A DNA stretch of 64,000 nt from Runella salmonicolor (GTDB taxonomy: Bacteria; Bacteroidota; Bacteroidia; Cytophagales; Spirosomataceae), in contig NZ_JAMZEL010000001.1 of assembly GCF_024158025.1 (NCBI RefSeq), positions 1-64,000 of the forward strand, given 5' to 3'. A program made the position numbers and the translations under genes. A model generated the notes under the pieces. It did not search any database. It was given only the letters and a program-made list of their open reading frames with translations, and had not been told where the DNA came from. Each line of letters starts with the position of its first letter. Position 1 is the stretch's first letter. Positions 43,395-51,802 of the stretch are shown piece by piece.

Positions 43395-44729
43395 TTAAGC
43401 AATAAACTTAAACAAACTTTCAATACCGAAATAAATACTGTATAAAAATGCCAAACCTATCATACTAAACAATCCGATTTTGTACAAAAACGCACTTCGC
43501 GTTTGCAAATAAGAAAGCCCCAAGTAAAACATGGCCAAGATACTGAAGAAGGATTGCAAAAACAGACGCCCCTGAAAACAAGACCACGCATCGTACCTAA
43601 AACCCGCCGTCAATACCAGGGCGACACTCACAAGCAGAAGGCCAAGCCATGTACTTTTTTCGTTATTTTCACGAAATTCTGTGGCCGTCAACGAAGATAT
43701 TTTTGTCAAAAAATGAACGGTTTGACGAATTAATAACCCCAAACCCAACAAAATAATCAGCGTGGGAAAAATCGCCACCAAGTAAATCAAACTGCCGATG
43801 TACCGAAAACGGGTTTTTACCCCCAAATTAAAATCATTTTCAAGGTCTGCGAATTTATACCAAAAGGTACTGTAGAAAAGAATGGGATAGACATGCAATA
43901 ACTTTTCATCGCCGTGATAAATGACGGGCGATTTCATCAAACGTACCAAATGAAATCCGTAGTAGCTTTTCGGGCCAGTGTACATTTTTTGGTCACTCAA
44001 CGGAAAAATATCCATGTTATGAACCACGGGTTTTCCTTCATAGTACCAATTTTCGGCAAATTTATACCCTCCTATTATCCCCGTAATGAACCCCAAAATC
44101 ATCAGCCGTAGCACTATCTTTTGCCATTTGATTTTAAAGTGCCACAACGTAAGGGCAATAGCCCAAAAAACGACGGGAACGAACGCCAAAAAAGTACCTT
44201 TGGTTAAAAGGCCGATACCAAGGGCCAACGCCAACCAACGTTCGGTTTTGGGAGAGGGTGTTTGAAAAAAGCGAGATAACAACCAAAAACACCACGTCCC
44301 GACCGTAAACGCCAAACTGTCGTTGGTGACATATAAAGAAAAGGTAATGTAGGCATGCAGGAAAATAGCCAGTAAAAAACTTACATTGCGAGTCAAAACA
44401 TGGCTAAAGTAATGTTTTGCCAACAAATACAGTACGTATAAATTCAAACACGACAAGATAACCGACAATAATTGAGTCACTTTCAGACTTGAAAGCGTAT
44501 CAAAAGCAAAGAAAGGCTGCGCCAACAAATAGTAAAGCGGCGGGTGCATAGCACAAAAAATCTCGCGGGTAAGCGGGAGCCGATGCTGAGTAGCAATAAA
44601 TTGGATGACTTCGCCGTGTGCATCGGCGCCGTAAGCAGAAATAAAAAAATAGAGAAATACTCTCAACGCAATGCCAAACCAAAGCAAGAAGGTAAGCGCT
44701 CGTTCACGTTCAAAAAAAGAAATCAACAT
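43395..44729 (-). CDS. GT39-like membrane glycosyltransferase
   Basis: A 444-residue protein with about eleven transmembrane helices. After the first helix comes SAYGADAHGEVIQFIA and REIFCAMHPPLYYLLAQP, an arrangement typical of GT-C enzymes (ArnT, PMT-like), in which an acidic residue in the first periplasmic loop is catalytic. The donor would be a polyprenyl-phosphate sugar; the acceptor is unknown. A -7 box (TACTTTTG on the minus strand, 44781-44774) lies upstream. It appears to lead a two-gene unit with glpK. Confidence 0.75.
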   Translation of the reverse strand: MLISFFERERALTFLLWFGIALRVFLYFFISAYGADAHGEVIQFIATQHRLPLTREIFCAMHPPLYYLLAQPFFAFDTLSSLKVTQLLSVILSCLNLYVLYLLAKHYFSHVLTRNVSFLLAIFLHAYITFSLYVTNDSLAFTVGTWCFWLLSRFFQTPSPKTERWLALALGIGLLTKGTFLAFVPVVFWAIALTLWHFKIKWQKIVLRLMILGFITGIIGGYKFAENWYYEGKPVVHNMDIFPLSDQKMYTGPKSYYGFHLVRLMKSPVIYHGDEKLLHVYPILFYSTFWYKFADLENDFNLGVKTRFRYIGSLIYLVAIFPTLIILLGLGLLIRQTVHFLTKISSLTATEFRENNEKSTWLGLLLVSVALVLTAGFRYDAWSCFQGRLFLQSFFSILAMFYLGLSYLQTRSAFLYKIGLFSMIGLAFLYSIYFGIESLFKFIA

Positions 44730-44893
44730 CCGAGAAATTATAAATTACACAAACTACCCTCTGTATCGGCCAACAAAAGTAAAGAATAATGGGAGGTTTT
44801 TTGCACTTTTTTCTTGCAAAAGCCGTTATTTTGGCAGACTTTCGCAGACTTTTTTTGTTTCACCAAACACACTTTTTATGCTTCTAAGGCAAA

Positions 44894-46375
44894 ATGAAAA
44901 GTTCTTACACAAACCTAATTGAGCAGACGTTTGAATTCCCCACGCTGGAGTTTAACGTCCAAAACGACGAGCTGTCGTTTAACAATGTACCCCTTATGGA
45001 CATTATACGCCAGTATGGTACACCGCTAAAAATCACTTATTTACCCAAAATCGGCGAGCACATCGGCAACGCCAAACAGTTTTTCAAAAACGCTTTTAAG
45101 CGTTTCAATTACAAGGGTTCCTACACTTATTGTTATTGCACCAAGTCTTCTCATTTTAGTTTTGTTTTAGAAGAAGCGCTGAAGCACAACATCCACATCG
45201 AAACCTCGTCGGCGTTTGATATTCCCATTATTCGGAATCTCTACAAGGAGGGGAAAATTGCCAAAAGCACCTACATTATTTGCAACGGCTATAAACTGCC
45301 CGGGTACCAAAAAGCCATCACGGAGCTTATCAATGAAGGCTTCAATGTAATGCCTGTATTGGATAACCTCCGCGAGATTGAATACTATGAACAAAATGTA
45401 ACGGCCGAGTCGGTCAATTTTGGTATCCGAATCGCTACCGACGAAGAGCCTAATTTTGCCTTTTATACGTCACGTCTGGGAGTGCGCTACAGCGACATTA
45501 ACGACCTTTATAAGGACAAAATACAGCAAAATCCGAAGTTTAAGCTTAAAATGCTTCACTTTTTTATCAATACAGGCATGAAAGATACGGCCTACTATTG
45601 GAGCGAATTGACGCGTTTTATGTTTAAATACTGCGAATTGAAAAAGATTTGCCCTGATTTGGACTCGATTGACATCGGCGGTGGGCTTCCCATTCAGACT
45701 TCGTTGCAGTTCAACTACGATTATCAGCAAATGATTGATGAAATCGTGGAAAATATCCAATGGATTTGTAACAAAAATAACGTTCCAGTACCGCATCTTT
45801 TTACGGAGTTTGGTAGCTATACCGTGGGCGAAAGCGGCGCGGTTATTTATCAAATCATTGACCAAAAACTCCAAAATGACAAGGAGATGTGGTACATGAT
45901 TGACGGTTCGTTTATCACTCATTTGCCTGATTCATGGGGAATGAACCAAAAATACATCATGTTGGCGGTCAATAACTGGGACAATCCTTACCAAAAAGTA
46001 AACATTGGTGGTTTGACCTGCGACTCGCAAGATTTTTATAATACAGAAGCGCACAGCGCCGACTTATACCTTCCGGTTTTTGGACTTGATACCGAAGTAC
46101 AGTACGTTGGGTTTTTCCACACGGGGGCGTATCAAGAGTCATTGGGAGGATACGGCGGTATTCAGCACTGTCTTATACCAGCGCCTCAGCATGTGCTCGT
46201 AGATCGCGACGAAAATGGCAACATTGTAACCAAACTCTTTGCTGGTCAACAAGATAGCGATAGCATGATGACAATTTTGGGATATACCAAAAATAACTCT
46301 GCGGCCAATGAACTTGAAGAGCAAAAAGCTACCGCGCTTGATTTGGAAGCTCAAACAGAATTAGCGCACAGTTAA
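44894..46375 (+). CDS. speA: Arginine decarboxylase, biosynthetic type
   Basis: The enzyme converts arginine to agmatine for polyamine synthesis. The 493-residue protein is a fold-III PLP decarboxylase. The Schiff-base Lys is in YCYCTKSSHFSFV, the HIETSSAFDIP segment follows, DSIDIGGGLPIQT holds the PLP-phosphate glycine loop, and the active-site Cys is in GGLTCDSQDF. It is shorter than E. coli SpeA, as expected for Bacteroidota homologues. A strong terminator follows. Confidence 0.88.
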   Translation: MKSSYTNLIEQTFEFPTLEFNVQNDELSFNNVPLMDIIRQYGTPLKITYLPKIGEHIGNAKQFFKNAFKRFNYKGSYTYCYCTKSSHFSFVLEEALKHNIHIETSSAFDIPIIRNLYKEGKIAKSTYIICNGYKLPGYQKAITELINEGFNVMPVLDNLREIEYYEQNVTAESVNFGIRIATDEEPNFAFYTSRLGVRYSDINDLYKDKIQQNPKFKLKMLHFFINTGMKDTAYYWSELTRFMFKYCELKKICPDLDSIDIGGGLPIQTSLQFNYDYQQMIDEIVENIQWICNKNNVPVPHLFTEFGSYTVGESGAVIYQIIDQKLQNDKEMWYMIDGSFITHLPDSWGMNQKYIMLAVNNWDNPYQKVNIGGLTCDSQDFYNTEAHSADLYLPVFGLDTEVQYVGFFHTGAYQESLGGYGGIQHCLIPAPQHVLVDRDENGNIVTKLFAGQQDSDSMMTILGYTKNNSAANELEEQKATALDLEAQTELAHS

Positions 46376-46418
46376 CAATAAAATCGGCACGATTTTCGTA
46401 ATAAACACTTGATAGACA

Positions 46419-46444
46419 CGCAGGCAACCCTCGGGTTGCCTGCG
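46419..46444 (+). terminator. Hairpin terminator after speA
   Basis: A perfect 12-bp stem (46419-46430 with 46433-46444) closes on a very short loop, about 45 nt after the stop codon. No long U-tract follows. Confidence 0.75.
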
Positions 46445-46463
46445 CAAATAATCAATCCATCAT

Positions 46464-46580
46464 ATGAAAAAGTTACTTACTCTTGCTTTACTAATGGTCG
46501 TACTTGCCGCTACAAGCTGCAACCGCAAAGGATACTGCCCCGCTTATGATAGCTCGGCAAAAACCGTCAAGAAAGCCTAA
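46464..46580 (+). CDS. Tiny putative lipoprotein (38 aa)
   Basis: ATG 46464 opens a 38-codon frame. It begins with a classical lipoprotein signal (MKKLLTLALLMVVLAATSC) and leaves a mature peptide of 20 residues, CNRKGYCPAYDSSAKTVKKA. The lipobox AATSC is good. It lies alone behind a terminator, and its stop codon overlaps that of the convergent GmhB-like gene. Very short lipoproteins of this kind are common in Cytophagales. Function unknown. Confidence 0.75.
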   Translation: MKKLLTLALLMVVLAATSCNRKGYCPAYDSSAKTVKKA

Positions 46581-47095
46581 TTAGCTTCAATAACCAATTG
46601 AGTAACATCTAAGAAATTAGATGCATAACTATCCCCAGCCGATTTCTCAGGTGCGGAGGTGAGGTGTATTGTGCGTACTCCGACGCGTTTTCCTGCCTGC
46701 ATATCGCGGGAGCGGTCACCCACCATCCAAGAAGACATCACATCAATGTCGTATTTGGCAATTGCTTTTTCAAGCATAAGTGATTCGGGCTTGCGCATCA
46801 ACGAACGGCTATCATAATCAGGATGATGTGAGCAGAAATATAAATCATCCAATAAAAACCCACATTGCTCTTGGAAATACTGATGGCATTTCCATACCTC
46901 CTCTTTTGAGTACAGCCCTTTGGCAATACCCGCCTGATTGGTCACCACAATCAATAAATATCCCGCATCTTTCATTTTCTTTAGCCCTTCAACCACTCCT
47001 TCTGGGATAATCATTTCTTCTACTTGATACAGATATCCTTCCGTATCTTGATTCAGAACACCGTCACGGTCTAGAAATACACACTTTTTCTTCAT
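46577..47095 (-). CDS. HAD-IIIA phosphatase, GmhB-like
   Basis: From ATG 47095 the 172-residue protein resembles D-glycero-D-manno-heptose-1,7-bisphosphate 7-phosphatase (LPS heptose pathway) or histidinol-phosphatase. Motif I is CVFLDRDGVLNQDT, motif II VVTNQAGIAKG, the Lys is in MRKPES and motif IV is WMVGDRSRDM. The zinc loop of typical GmhB (CxHxPx..CxC) is reduced to CSHHPDYDSRSLMRKP, with two Cys lost. The frame extends to 47122, but a -7 box at 47127-47120 leaves no room for that start. Confidence 0.85.
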   Translation of the reverse strand: MKKKCVFLDRDGVLNQDTEGYLYQVEEMIIPEGVVEGLKKMKDAGYLLIVVTNQAGIAKGLYSKEEVWKCHQYFQEQCGFLLDDLYFCSHHPDYDSRSLMRKPESLMLEKAIAKYDIDVMSSWMVGDRSRDMQAGKRVGVRTIHLTSAPEKSAGDSYASNFLDVTQLVIEAN

Positions 47096-47119
47096 TAGTC
47101 TAATCAATTCTGTCAAATT

Positions 47120-47127
47120 CAAATATA
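47120..47127 (-). promoter_or_regulatory. -7 box of the GmhB-like gene
   Basis: TATATTTG on the minus strand matches the consensus. The predicted start point near 47116 lies downstream of ATG 47122 and upstream of ATG 47095, which decides the translation start. Confidence 0.55.
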
Positions 47128-47252
47128 AAAATATTGGATGATTTTTTTGTAATTATTCGTGTTATTTTAATAAAAAAGTTTGTTTTTACGTTTTTGATTA
47201 TTTTTCAAAAGTTATTTTTTCTTTGGTTTTATTGAATAAAATTAGCATTTTA

Positions 47253-47285
47253 TTGTAAAATAATTCCACAAAGTCCTTACATTTG
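47253..47285 (+). promoter_or_regulatory. Promoter of the Lrp-type regulator gene
   Basis: TTG (47253-47255) and TACATTTG (47278-47285) are separated by 22 nt, slightly longer than ideal. The expected leader is about 45 nt. Confidence 0.5.
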
Positions 47286-47334
47286 CAGTATATTATTTGT
47301 TTACGGCCTTTTTTATAAAAATTAAGCATTTCAC

Positions 47335-47799
47335 ATGAAATTAGACCAAATAGACCGCAAGGTTTTGGACATTTTGCAAGCTAACGCAAAAATTACCAAT
47401 GCACAACTTTCGAAAGAAATTGGTCTTTCTCCGGCTCCTACCCTGGAACGGGTAAAGAAACTTGAACAGCATGGTATTATTCAAAGTTATCACGCACAGT
47501 TAGATCGCGAAAAAGTAGGGTTGGGCGTCACAACTTTTATCCAAGTATCTTTGACTGGTCACAAAAAAGATGTTACAGATTCGTTTGCCCGAAGAATAAA
47601 CGAAATTCCCGAAATCATAGAGTGCCACCATATTACGGGTTCAGGAGACTTTTTATTGAAAGTGATTTCGAAAGACATCGCGTCTTACCAGAAATTATTA
47701 TTGGAGTGCATCAATGAAATTGAAGAAGTAGCCAATACCCAAACCATGGTGATTCTTTCGACTTTCAAGGAAAGCAAGGTTTTACCAATCCCTTATTAA
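47335..47799 (+). CDS. Lrp/AsnC family transcription regulator
   Basis: A 154-residue regulator with an N-terminal helix-turn-helix (LDQIDRKVLDILQANAKITN, then LSKEIGLSPAPTLERVKKLE) and a C-terminal RAM effector domain (about 65-145). It is the usual length of Lrp proteins, which form octamers and respond to amino acids. Its AT-rich upstream region may include autoregulatory sites. Targets are unknown. It is a single-gene unit with a strong terminator. Confidence 0.93.
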   Translation: MKLDQIDRKVLDILQANAKITNAQLSKEIGLSPAPTLERVKKLEQHGIIQSYHAQLDREKVGLGVTTFIQVSLTGHKKDVTDSFARRINEIPEIIECHHITGSGDFLLKVISKDIASYQKLLLECINEIEEVANTQTMVILSTFKESKVLPIPY

Positions 47800-47815
47800 T
47801 TTCCCCTAAATTTAG

Positions 47816-47854
47816 TTGAAAAGAGGCGTGGCTTACGGTCACGCCTCTTTTCAA
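47816..47854 (+). terminator. Intrinsic terminator of the Lrp-type gene
   Basis: A perfect 15-bp stem (47816-47830 with 47840-47854) ends in TTTTCAATTT, 17 nt after the stop codon. Confidence 0.92.
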
Positions 47855-47936
47855 TTTGGGTTTAGGCCACCGTTCGTCACATTTTGGTTGAGATTCAACA
47901 AAAGCCCCGCTATTTTGTTACTCAAAAAACAATCCG

Positions 47937-48716
47937 ATGACGTTCAAAGACTTCAATGTGCTTCTTATCCGCCTTTTTTTGGGCTATTTATTCACGTCTT
48001 CGGGATTATGTAAGCTCACCGAAGGGCACTTTGGTCAACTGATCGGCCCACCCCTTCTCATTCAACAACTTACCCCCCACGGTTTGCGTACATTTGGTTT
48101 TTTCATTGCTATTTCGCAGGTGATGGCGGGGGCTTTAGTCTTATCGCAACGCTACTCTGTGCTGGGCCTGATTATGCTCATTCCCATGAACTTAGGCATA
48201 TTGATGGTGACCATTTCACAGAATTGGGCAGGTACGCCCTACGTGGATGCGGTCTTTACGACGTTGAATATTCTCACGCTTTTGTACGAATGGAATACCC
48301 TGAAATTCTTACTTTTTCCTGAACAAACCTCCATTGAACTGCCGCTTCGAGTAAACAAACTTTTTCCAGACACCAAACTTCCTCTCGTCATCATCGGTAT
48401 TTTCGGAATTTCGTGTGTGTTGAGCAGATACCAAATCCTCGCAACCAGCGGGCTGGCTACCGTAGCGTATGCGTTGACTTTTTATAATGTTTTCAAAAGT
48501 CAGCGGCTTCCGTTCTTTTATCGTTCCGTAATCATTCTGGCACTTGTTTCCATTTTAGCAGTTACATGGATTGGCCTGTTGCATAAATCTATGCCATTCA
48601 ACCCCTTCTTTCTTATTGCCATTCCTATTATTGGAACTGCCTTGGCCTATTTTTCAACCTTGGGATGGATACTATTTTTTAAGAAGAATTTGCTTAAAGC
48701 CACAGAAGGCATATAA
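47937..48716 (+). CDS. DoxX-like membrane protein
   Basis: A 259-residue integral membrane protein with about seven hydrophobic segments. The first part, LLIRLFLGYLFTSSGLCKLTEG, followed by a short helix and FFIAISQVMAGALVL, is typical of the DoxX/DoxD-like family, whose members associate with redox reactions in the membrane. The C-terminal half is an additional set of helices. Function unknown. Its 3' end forms one arm of a hairpin shared with convergent valS. Confidence 0.75.
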   Translation: MTFKDFNVLLIRLFLGYLFTSSGLCKLTEGHFGQLIGPPLLIQQLTPHGLRTFGFFIAISQVMAGALVLSQRYSVLGLIMLIPMNLGILMVTISQNWAGTPYVDAVFTTLNILTLLYEWNTLKFLLFPEQTSIELPLRVNKLFPDTKLPLVIIGIFGISCVLSRYQILATSGLATVAYALTFYNVFKSQRLPFFYRSVIILALVSILAVTWIGLLHKSMPFNPFFLIAIPIIGTALAYFSTLGWILFFKKNLLKATEGI

Positions 48717-48755
48717 AACCACATTCGTTAGTTGGTCTTATATGCCTTGTCTGTG
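48701..48755. terminator. Bidirectional hairpin between DoxX-like gene and valS
   Basis: The arms AAGGCATATAAAACCA and TGGTCTTATATGCCTT differ at one base, and outer CACAG/CTGTG extend the stem with a bulge. The left arm includes the last codons of the DoxX-like gene. Confidence 0.7.
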
Positions 48756-48768
48756 AGAAGAATAAATA

Positions 48769-51396
48769 TTACGCTTTCAGACGCGTCAGCGATTCCTGAA
48801 TCGCGACAATTTTAGCTTCGGCATCGGCGAGTTTTTGACGTTCTTTTTCGACCACATCCGCTTTGGCATTTTGGACGAAACGTTCGTTCGACAACTTTGC
48901 TTCTACCGATTTTTTGAAGCCCAACGTGTATTCCAATTCCTTTTGGAGGTTTTCGATTTCGGCAGCTACGTCAAGTTCTCCCGCGAGATTCACGAAAAAC
49001 TCATCGGCTTTCACCAAAAACGACATTCCATCGGCTTGGTCGGTCGCGTAGTTGATTTCTGAAATGTTGGCCAGTTTTACCAACAACCCTTCAAAAGGCT
49101 GGTACAAACCTTGATTTTCGGTCTTTATCGTCAAAGGCAATGCCGTTTTAGGGCTTATATTCTTGGTACTCCGCAAGTTACGGATGTTGGTCACAATCTC
49201 AAAGAAAATCTCAACGTTAGCCAAAAGCGTCGTGTCAATTGCTCCAATTGTTGGATACTCGGCCACGCAAAGACTTTCCTTCTCCCCTCTTGGACGAATA
49301 TCCTGCCAAATTTCTTCGGTAATAAACGGCATGAAAGGATGCGTCAGCGCCATGATGCGCTCAAAAAAGTCAATGGTTGCCTCGAAAGTATCTTTGTCAA
49401 TGGGTTGACCGTATTCGGGTTTAATCATTTCCAAATACTGCGAGCAGAAATCATCCCAAATCAATTTGTATACCGCATTGAGGGCGTCCGAAATACGGTA
49501 TTTTGAGAATAGATCAAGGACTTCCGTGATTGTTTGGTTGAGTTTTGACTCAAACCAATTAACCGCCAACTGTGCACTGAAAACTGGAGACTGTGGGCTG
49601 TACACTTCCCATCCTTTAACCAATCGAAATGCGTTCCAAATCTTGTTGCAGAAGTTACGGCCCTGCTCGCAGAGTTTTTCGTCAAACAACAAATCATTTC
49701 CTGCGGGTGAACTGAACAACATTCCCGTGCGTACCCCGTCGGCGCCGTATTGTTCAATCAATGCCAACGGGTCGGGAGAATTTCCCAACGATTTCGACAT
49801 TTTACGTCCTTTGGGGTCGCGCACAATTCCCGTTAGATACACATTCCGGAAAGGCAATTCACCCCGGAACTCATACCCCGCAATAATCATCCGCATGACC
49901 CAGAAAAACAGAATTTCGGGTGCCGTAACGAGGTCATTGGTAGGATAATAATAGTTGATGTCCTCGTTGTTGGGGTCTTTGATACCATCAAAAACCGAAA
50001 TAGGCCAGAGCCACGAGCTAAACCACGTATCCACCACGTCGGGGTCTTGGGTCAGGTCGGCTTCGGTCAGGGCAAACAACTGCATTTCGTGCTGGGCTTT
50101 GCGAAGGGCTTCTCGTTTGTTTTTGGCCACAATCACGGTACCGTCCGACAAATAATAGGCAGGAATTTGTTGTCCCCACCACAACTGCCGGCTGATATTC
50201 CAATCGCGAATATTTTCAATCCAGATTCGATAGGTATTTTTAAACTTAGGCGGATGCAGCTGAATATTGTCATTCATCACGTTTTCGAGCGCGGGTTGAC
50301 ACAGCTCCTTCATCCGGACAAACCACTGCAACGACAAGCGTGGCTCAATCACGGCGTTTGTGCGCTCAGAGTGACCGACGTTGCTTTTGTAGTCTTCTAT
50401 TTTCTCCAAGTTCCCCGACTCTTCGAGCAGTTTGATGATTTTTTTACGGGCTACAAAACGGTCTTCACCCACCAAAATCAGCGCTTTCTCGTTGAGTTTT
50501 CCTTCCTCGGTCAAAATATCGATGATTTCGAGCTTGTGTTTTACGCCCAAATCGTAGTCATTTTGGTCGTGCGCAGGCGTCACTTTCAAGGCTCCCGTTC
50601 CAAAATCCATCGTCACGTATTCATCCGTGATAATCGGAATCTCGCGGTTTATGAGCGGGATAAGGGCTTTTTTGCCGTGTAAATGCTTAAAACGCTCATC
50701 GTCAGGGTGCACACAAATGGCGGAGTCGGCCATGATGGTTTCGGGGCGAACGGTCGCAATGGTAATGGCATCATTCTCTCCCACAATAGGATACCGCAGG
50801 TAGCACAGTTTCGTCATTACCTCTTTGGTGACGACTTCTTCGTCGGAGACGGTGGTTTGGGCCTGTGGGTCCCAATTGACCATGCGATGACCACGATAAA
50901 TGTAGCCTTTGTTGTACAGGTCAATAAAAGTGTCAATCACGGCATCATAAAGCGACGGCTCCATCGTAAACCGCGTGCGGTCCCAATCGCAAGAGGCGCC
51001 CAGTTTACGCAATTGCTTCAAGATAATGCCGCCGTATTTATCGGTCCATTCCCAAGCATATTTATAGAATTCTTCGCGGGTCAGGTCACTTTTCTGAATG
51101 CCTTGTTCTTTGAGCATCGCCACCACTTTGGCTTCGGTAGCAATCGAAGCGTGGTCGGTGCCCGGCACCCAACATGCCTCTTTGCCTTCCATGCGTGCCT
51201 TGCGGACGAGTACATCCTGAATGGTATTGTTGAGCATATGGCCCATGTGCAGCACCCCCGTCACATTGGGCGGCGGAATGACGATGGTGTAAGGCTCTTT
51301 GTCAGGATTAGGCTTGGAATTGAAATAGCGGTTTTCAATCCAATAACTGTACCATTTGTCTTCAATTTCACGCGGATTGTAGGTCTTCGAAATCAT
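48769..51396 (-). CDS. valS: Valyl-tRNA synthetase
   Basis: ValS charges tRNA-Val. The 875-residue class I synthetase has the HIGH-type motif PPPNVTGVLHMGHM (41-54), the CP1 editing domain (about 190-340, including TVRPETIMADSAI and DFGTGALKVTPAHD), the KMSKS loop GRKMSKSLGN and a C-terminal coiled-coil arm (LAGELDVAAEIENLQKEL onward). Upstream on the same strand lies a 406-bp region. It holds a -7 box at 51738-51745, a valine-rich 29-codon leader frame, an intrinsic terminator, and then a second possible -7 box at 51475-51482. Transcription attenuation controlled by charged tRNA-Val is therefore likely. Confidence 0.97.
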   Translation of the reverse strand: MISKTYNPREIEDKWYSYWIENRYFNSKPNPDKEPYTIVIPPPNVTGVLHMGHMLNNTIQDVLVRKARMEGKEACWVPGTDHASIATEAKVVAMLKEQGIQKSDLTREEFYKYAWEWTDKYGGIILKQLRKLGASCDWDRTRFTMEPSLYDAVIDTFIDLYNKGYIYRGHRMVNWDPQAQTTVSDEEVVTKEVMTKLCYLRYPIVGENDAITIATVRPETIMADSAICVHPDDERFKHLHGKKALIPLINREIPIITDEYVTMDFGTGALKVTPAHDQNDYDLGVKHKLEIIDILTEEGKLNEKALILVGEDRFVARKKIIKLLEESGNLEKIEDYKSNVGHSERTNAVIEPRLSLQWFVRMKELCQPALENVMNDNIQLHPPKFKNTYRIWIENIRDWNISRQLWWGQQIPAYYLSDGTVIVAKNKREALRKAQHEMQLFALTEADLTQDPDVVDTWFSSWLWPISVFDGIKDPNNEDINYYYPTNDLVTAPEILFFWVMRMIIAGYEFRGELPFRNVYLTGIVRDPKGRKMSKSLGNSPDPLALIEQYGADGVRTGMLFSSPAGNDLLFDEKLCEQGRNFCNKIWNAFRLVKGWEVYSPQSPVFSAQLAVNWFESKLNQTITEVLDLFSKYRISDALNAVYKLIWDDFCSQYLEMIKPEYGQPIDKDTFEATIDFFERIMALTHPFMPFITEEIWQDIRPRGEKESLCVAEYPTIGAIDTTLLANVEIFFEIVTNIRNLRSTKNISPKTALPLTIKTENQGLYQPFEGLLVKLANISEINYATDQADGMSFLVKADEFFVNLAGELDVAAEIENLQKELEYTLGFKKSVEAKLSNERFVQNAKADVVEKERQKLADAEAKIVAIQESLTRLKA

Positions 51397-51474
51397 GTTT
51401 TAGTTGTATTGACTTTGGATGTCGGGTGGTATATACTTGGTAAAATATCCGTTATTACGGTCAAAAAATGTGTG

Positions 51475-51482
51475 CAAAGATA
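51475..51482 (-). promoter_or_regulatory. Possible second promoter of valS
   Basis: TATCTTTG on the minus strand matches the -7 consensus and would give a leader of about 75 nt. No correctly spaced -33 box is evident. If active, it would bypass the upstream attenuator and give basal valS expression. Confidence 0.4.
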
Positions 51483-51574
51483 GGGAATTCTCCGTGAACC
51501 CGGTCACACAATGGTTTGGAATGCGGAGGAATAGACGTTCATTGTTTCTGAGTTGTTTGATAATTTTAATTAAT

Positions 51575-51602
51575 AAAAAAGCCCGACTCAGGCGAGTCGG
51601 GC
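51575..51602 (-). terminator. Attenuator terminator in the valS leader
   Basis: On the minus strand GCCCGACTC (51602-51594), loop GCCT and GAGTCGGGC (51589-51581) form a perfect 9-bp GC-rich stem followed by six T. It lies 26 nt after the stop codon of the valine-rich leader frame and about 180 nt before valS. It could also serve as the end of nuoH transcripts. Confidence 0.92.
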
Positions 51603-51628
51603 GGTATATTTTTAGGGGTTAATAGCTA

Positions 51629-51718
51629 CTAAAATACGACGCTCCCGACTCGGACACAGCCCACCACACGAACGTTCGTGACTTTGACGGCAGGTATGTT
51701 GCTCAGCGTGAGGTACAT
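51629..51718 (-). CDS. Valine-rich leader peptide of valS
   Basis: The 29-codon frame begins MYLTLSNIPAVKVTNV and continues to VGSVVF-stop. Nine of 29 codons are valine (positions 11, 13, 16, 18, 19, 22, 24, 27, 28), using GTC, GTG, GTT and GTA. A TACTTTTG -7 box ends about 20 nt upstream. The frame is followed by a terminator whose 5' arm can also pair with codons 23-25. This is the pattern of amino-acid leader peptides such as PheM, Ilv and Leu leaders in enterobacteria. I know of no described valS leader in Bacteroidota. Coding status is inferred from composition and context. Confidence 0.7.
   Translation of the reverse strand: MYLTLSNIPAVKVTNVRVVGCVRVGSVVF
51644..51651 (-). promoter_or_regulatory. 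Antiterminator segment within the leader frame
   Basis: GAGTCGGG here (codons 23-25 of the leader) is identical to the terminator's 3' arm, so it can pair with the terminator's 5' arm CCCGACTC (51601-51594) and block the terminator. A ribosome stalled at valine codons 11-19 would leave it free; one that reaches the stop codon would cover it. Confidence 0.6.
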
Positions 51719-51737
51719 CGTAATTGTGTTTATTTGA

Positions 51738-51745
51738 CAAAAGTA
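51738..51745 (-). promoter_or_regulatory. -7 box of the valS leader transcript
   Basis: TACTTTTG on the minus strand fits TAnnTTTG and predicts a start near 51734, about 16 nt before the leader ATG. A second match, TATTTTTG, lies at 51786-51779. Neither has a perfect TTTG at 19-20 nt. Confidence 0.5.
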
Positions 51746-51802
51746 GAAAAAATGGGCTTGATTTTTTTTTATTCAGGACAAAAATATTCTTACAAATGTT
51801 TT

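Noticed and set aside
44806..44900. Short Phe/Leu-rich frame before arginine decarboxylase as a leader peptide
   Set aside because: Composition reflects T-rich DNA, there is no terminator between it and the gene, and no arginine-codon enrichment.
50047..51483. Two long plus-strand ORFs (211 and 266 codons) antisense to valS
   Set aside because: They overlap conserved synthetase motifs on the other strand and are low-complexity shadows; no start context or family signature.
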